Of a stretch of DNA of 64,000 nucleotides, positions 63,781 to 64,000 are shown piece by piece. Each line of letters starts with the position of its first letter. Position 1 is the first letter of the stretch. Below the pieces are notes generated by a model that saw nothing but the letters and a program-made list of their open reading frames with translations, made no database searches and was not told where the DNA came from. Both the position numbers and the translations under genes were made by a program. This DNA is from JBBWZH01 sp035544115 (GTDB lineage: Bacteria; Actinomycetota; Actinomycetes; Mycobacteriales; CADCTP01): positions 6,944,001-7,008,000 of the forward strand of contig OY970235.1 in NCBI GenBank assembly GCA_963714145.1, given 5' to 3'.

Positions 63781-64000
63781 GCGAGCTGGGCGGCGGCCCG
63801 GGCAGCCCGGGCGGCGGCGAGGATGCCCTGGTAGCCGGTGCACCGGCAGAGGTTCGAGGAGACCAGGTCGAGGAGGGCGGCGTCGTCCAGGTCGGGTTCG
63901 GCCAGCTCGGCGGCGAGCAGCAGGACGAAGCCGGGCGTGCAGAAGCCGCACTGGAACGCGCCGTGGTCGGCGAACGCCTGCTGGACCGGGTGCAACCCGG
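63774..64000 (-). CDS. 2Fe-2S subunit of xanthine/CO dehydrogenase-type molybdenum hydroxylase (3' part)
   Basis: The last ~75 residues of a CoxS/XdhC-like small subunit; the frame runs to the window edge, so the N-terminal plant-type ferredoxin domain is outside. Seen are the second cluster's ligands in FQCGFCTPGFVLL and NLCRCTGYQGIL. It transfers electrons from the molybdopterin subunit to FAD. Being next to the LacI-type regulon it may oxidise the same nitrogen heterocycle or purine, but it converges on the regulator gene, so this is only a guess. Confidence 0.9.
   Translation of the reverse strand, partial: GLHPVQQAFADHGAFQCGFCTPGFVLLLAAELAEPDLDDAALLDLVSSNLCRCTGYQGILAAARAARAAAQLAG

Overview
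The window is high-GC DNA with strong G/C preference at third codon positions, GTG starts, GGAGG-type ribosome binding sites, many 4-base ATGA/GTGA overlaps, an IdeR/DmdR-type iron box, an F420-type luciferase-like oxidoreductase and ROK and LacI sugar-type regulators. This points to a filamentous actinomycete, most likely a Micromonosporaceae-like soil organism; the genus is inference. No rRNA, tRNA or CRISPR array was seen.

Layout. 1-8.1 kb: 3' part of an ftsH gene, a MacB-type ABC exporter pair whose permease lost its last residues to a complete IS4-family element (17-bp inverted repeats, 10-bp target duplication), a HEPN-domain gene with a small partner, and an agmatinase-family gene with one frameshift. 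8.2-11.8 kb: an ArsR repressor/SRPBCC pair with a readable promoter and two operators, a small HTH gene, a DUF433/PIN-like toxin-antitoxin pair, a rhodanese and a beta-carbonic anhydrase. 12.3-16.7 kb: an iron-box-controlled operon (lipoprotein, FTR1 permease, hydantoinase-like protein, membrane-anchored protein). 16.8-27.4 kb: a secreted HAF-repeat protein and a signalling island of three sensor kinases and two single-domain receivers. 27.6-32.8 kb: a beta-lactamase-fold hydrolase, a secreted four-repeat peptidoglycan-binding/CHAP protein, a lipoprotein and a 5-formyl-THF cyclo-ligase homologue.

32.9-41.5 kb: a carbohydrate-use locus. A ROK regulator diverges from a sugar ABC transporter (binding protein, two permeases), a GH1 beta-glucosidase and a secreted discoidin/beta-helix protein. 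Two transcription units carry an almost identical 35-bp upstream element. The five metabolic genes contain 33 apparent single-base insertions and no deletions; once each is removed the proteins are full length, so low sequence quality is the likeliest cause. 41.5-53 kb: two SGNH hydrolase paralogues with long low-complexity tails, a sigma-like transmembrane protein, a GNAT acetyltransferase, a secreted GH43 arabinanase, an LLM oxidoreductase and a candidate effector with an N-terminal motif typical of actinobacterial DUF4157 proteins.

53-64 kb: a LacI-family regulon. Palindromes of the form GCAATCGATTGC lie at a dehydrogenase, at a Liv-type ABC transporter operon that ends in an alpha/beta hydrolase, at a divergent cytosolic binding-protein/MFS pair, and at the lacI-type gene itself. 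The window ends in the 3' part of a 2Fe-2S subunit of a molybdenum hydroxylase.
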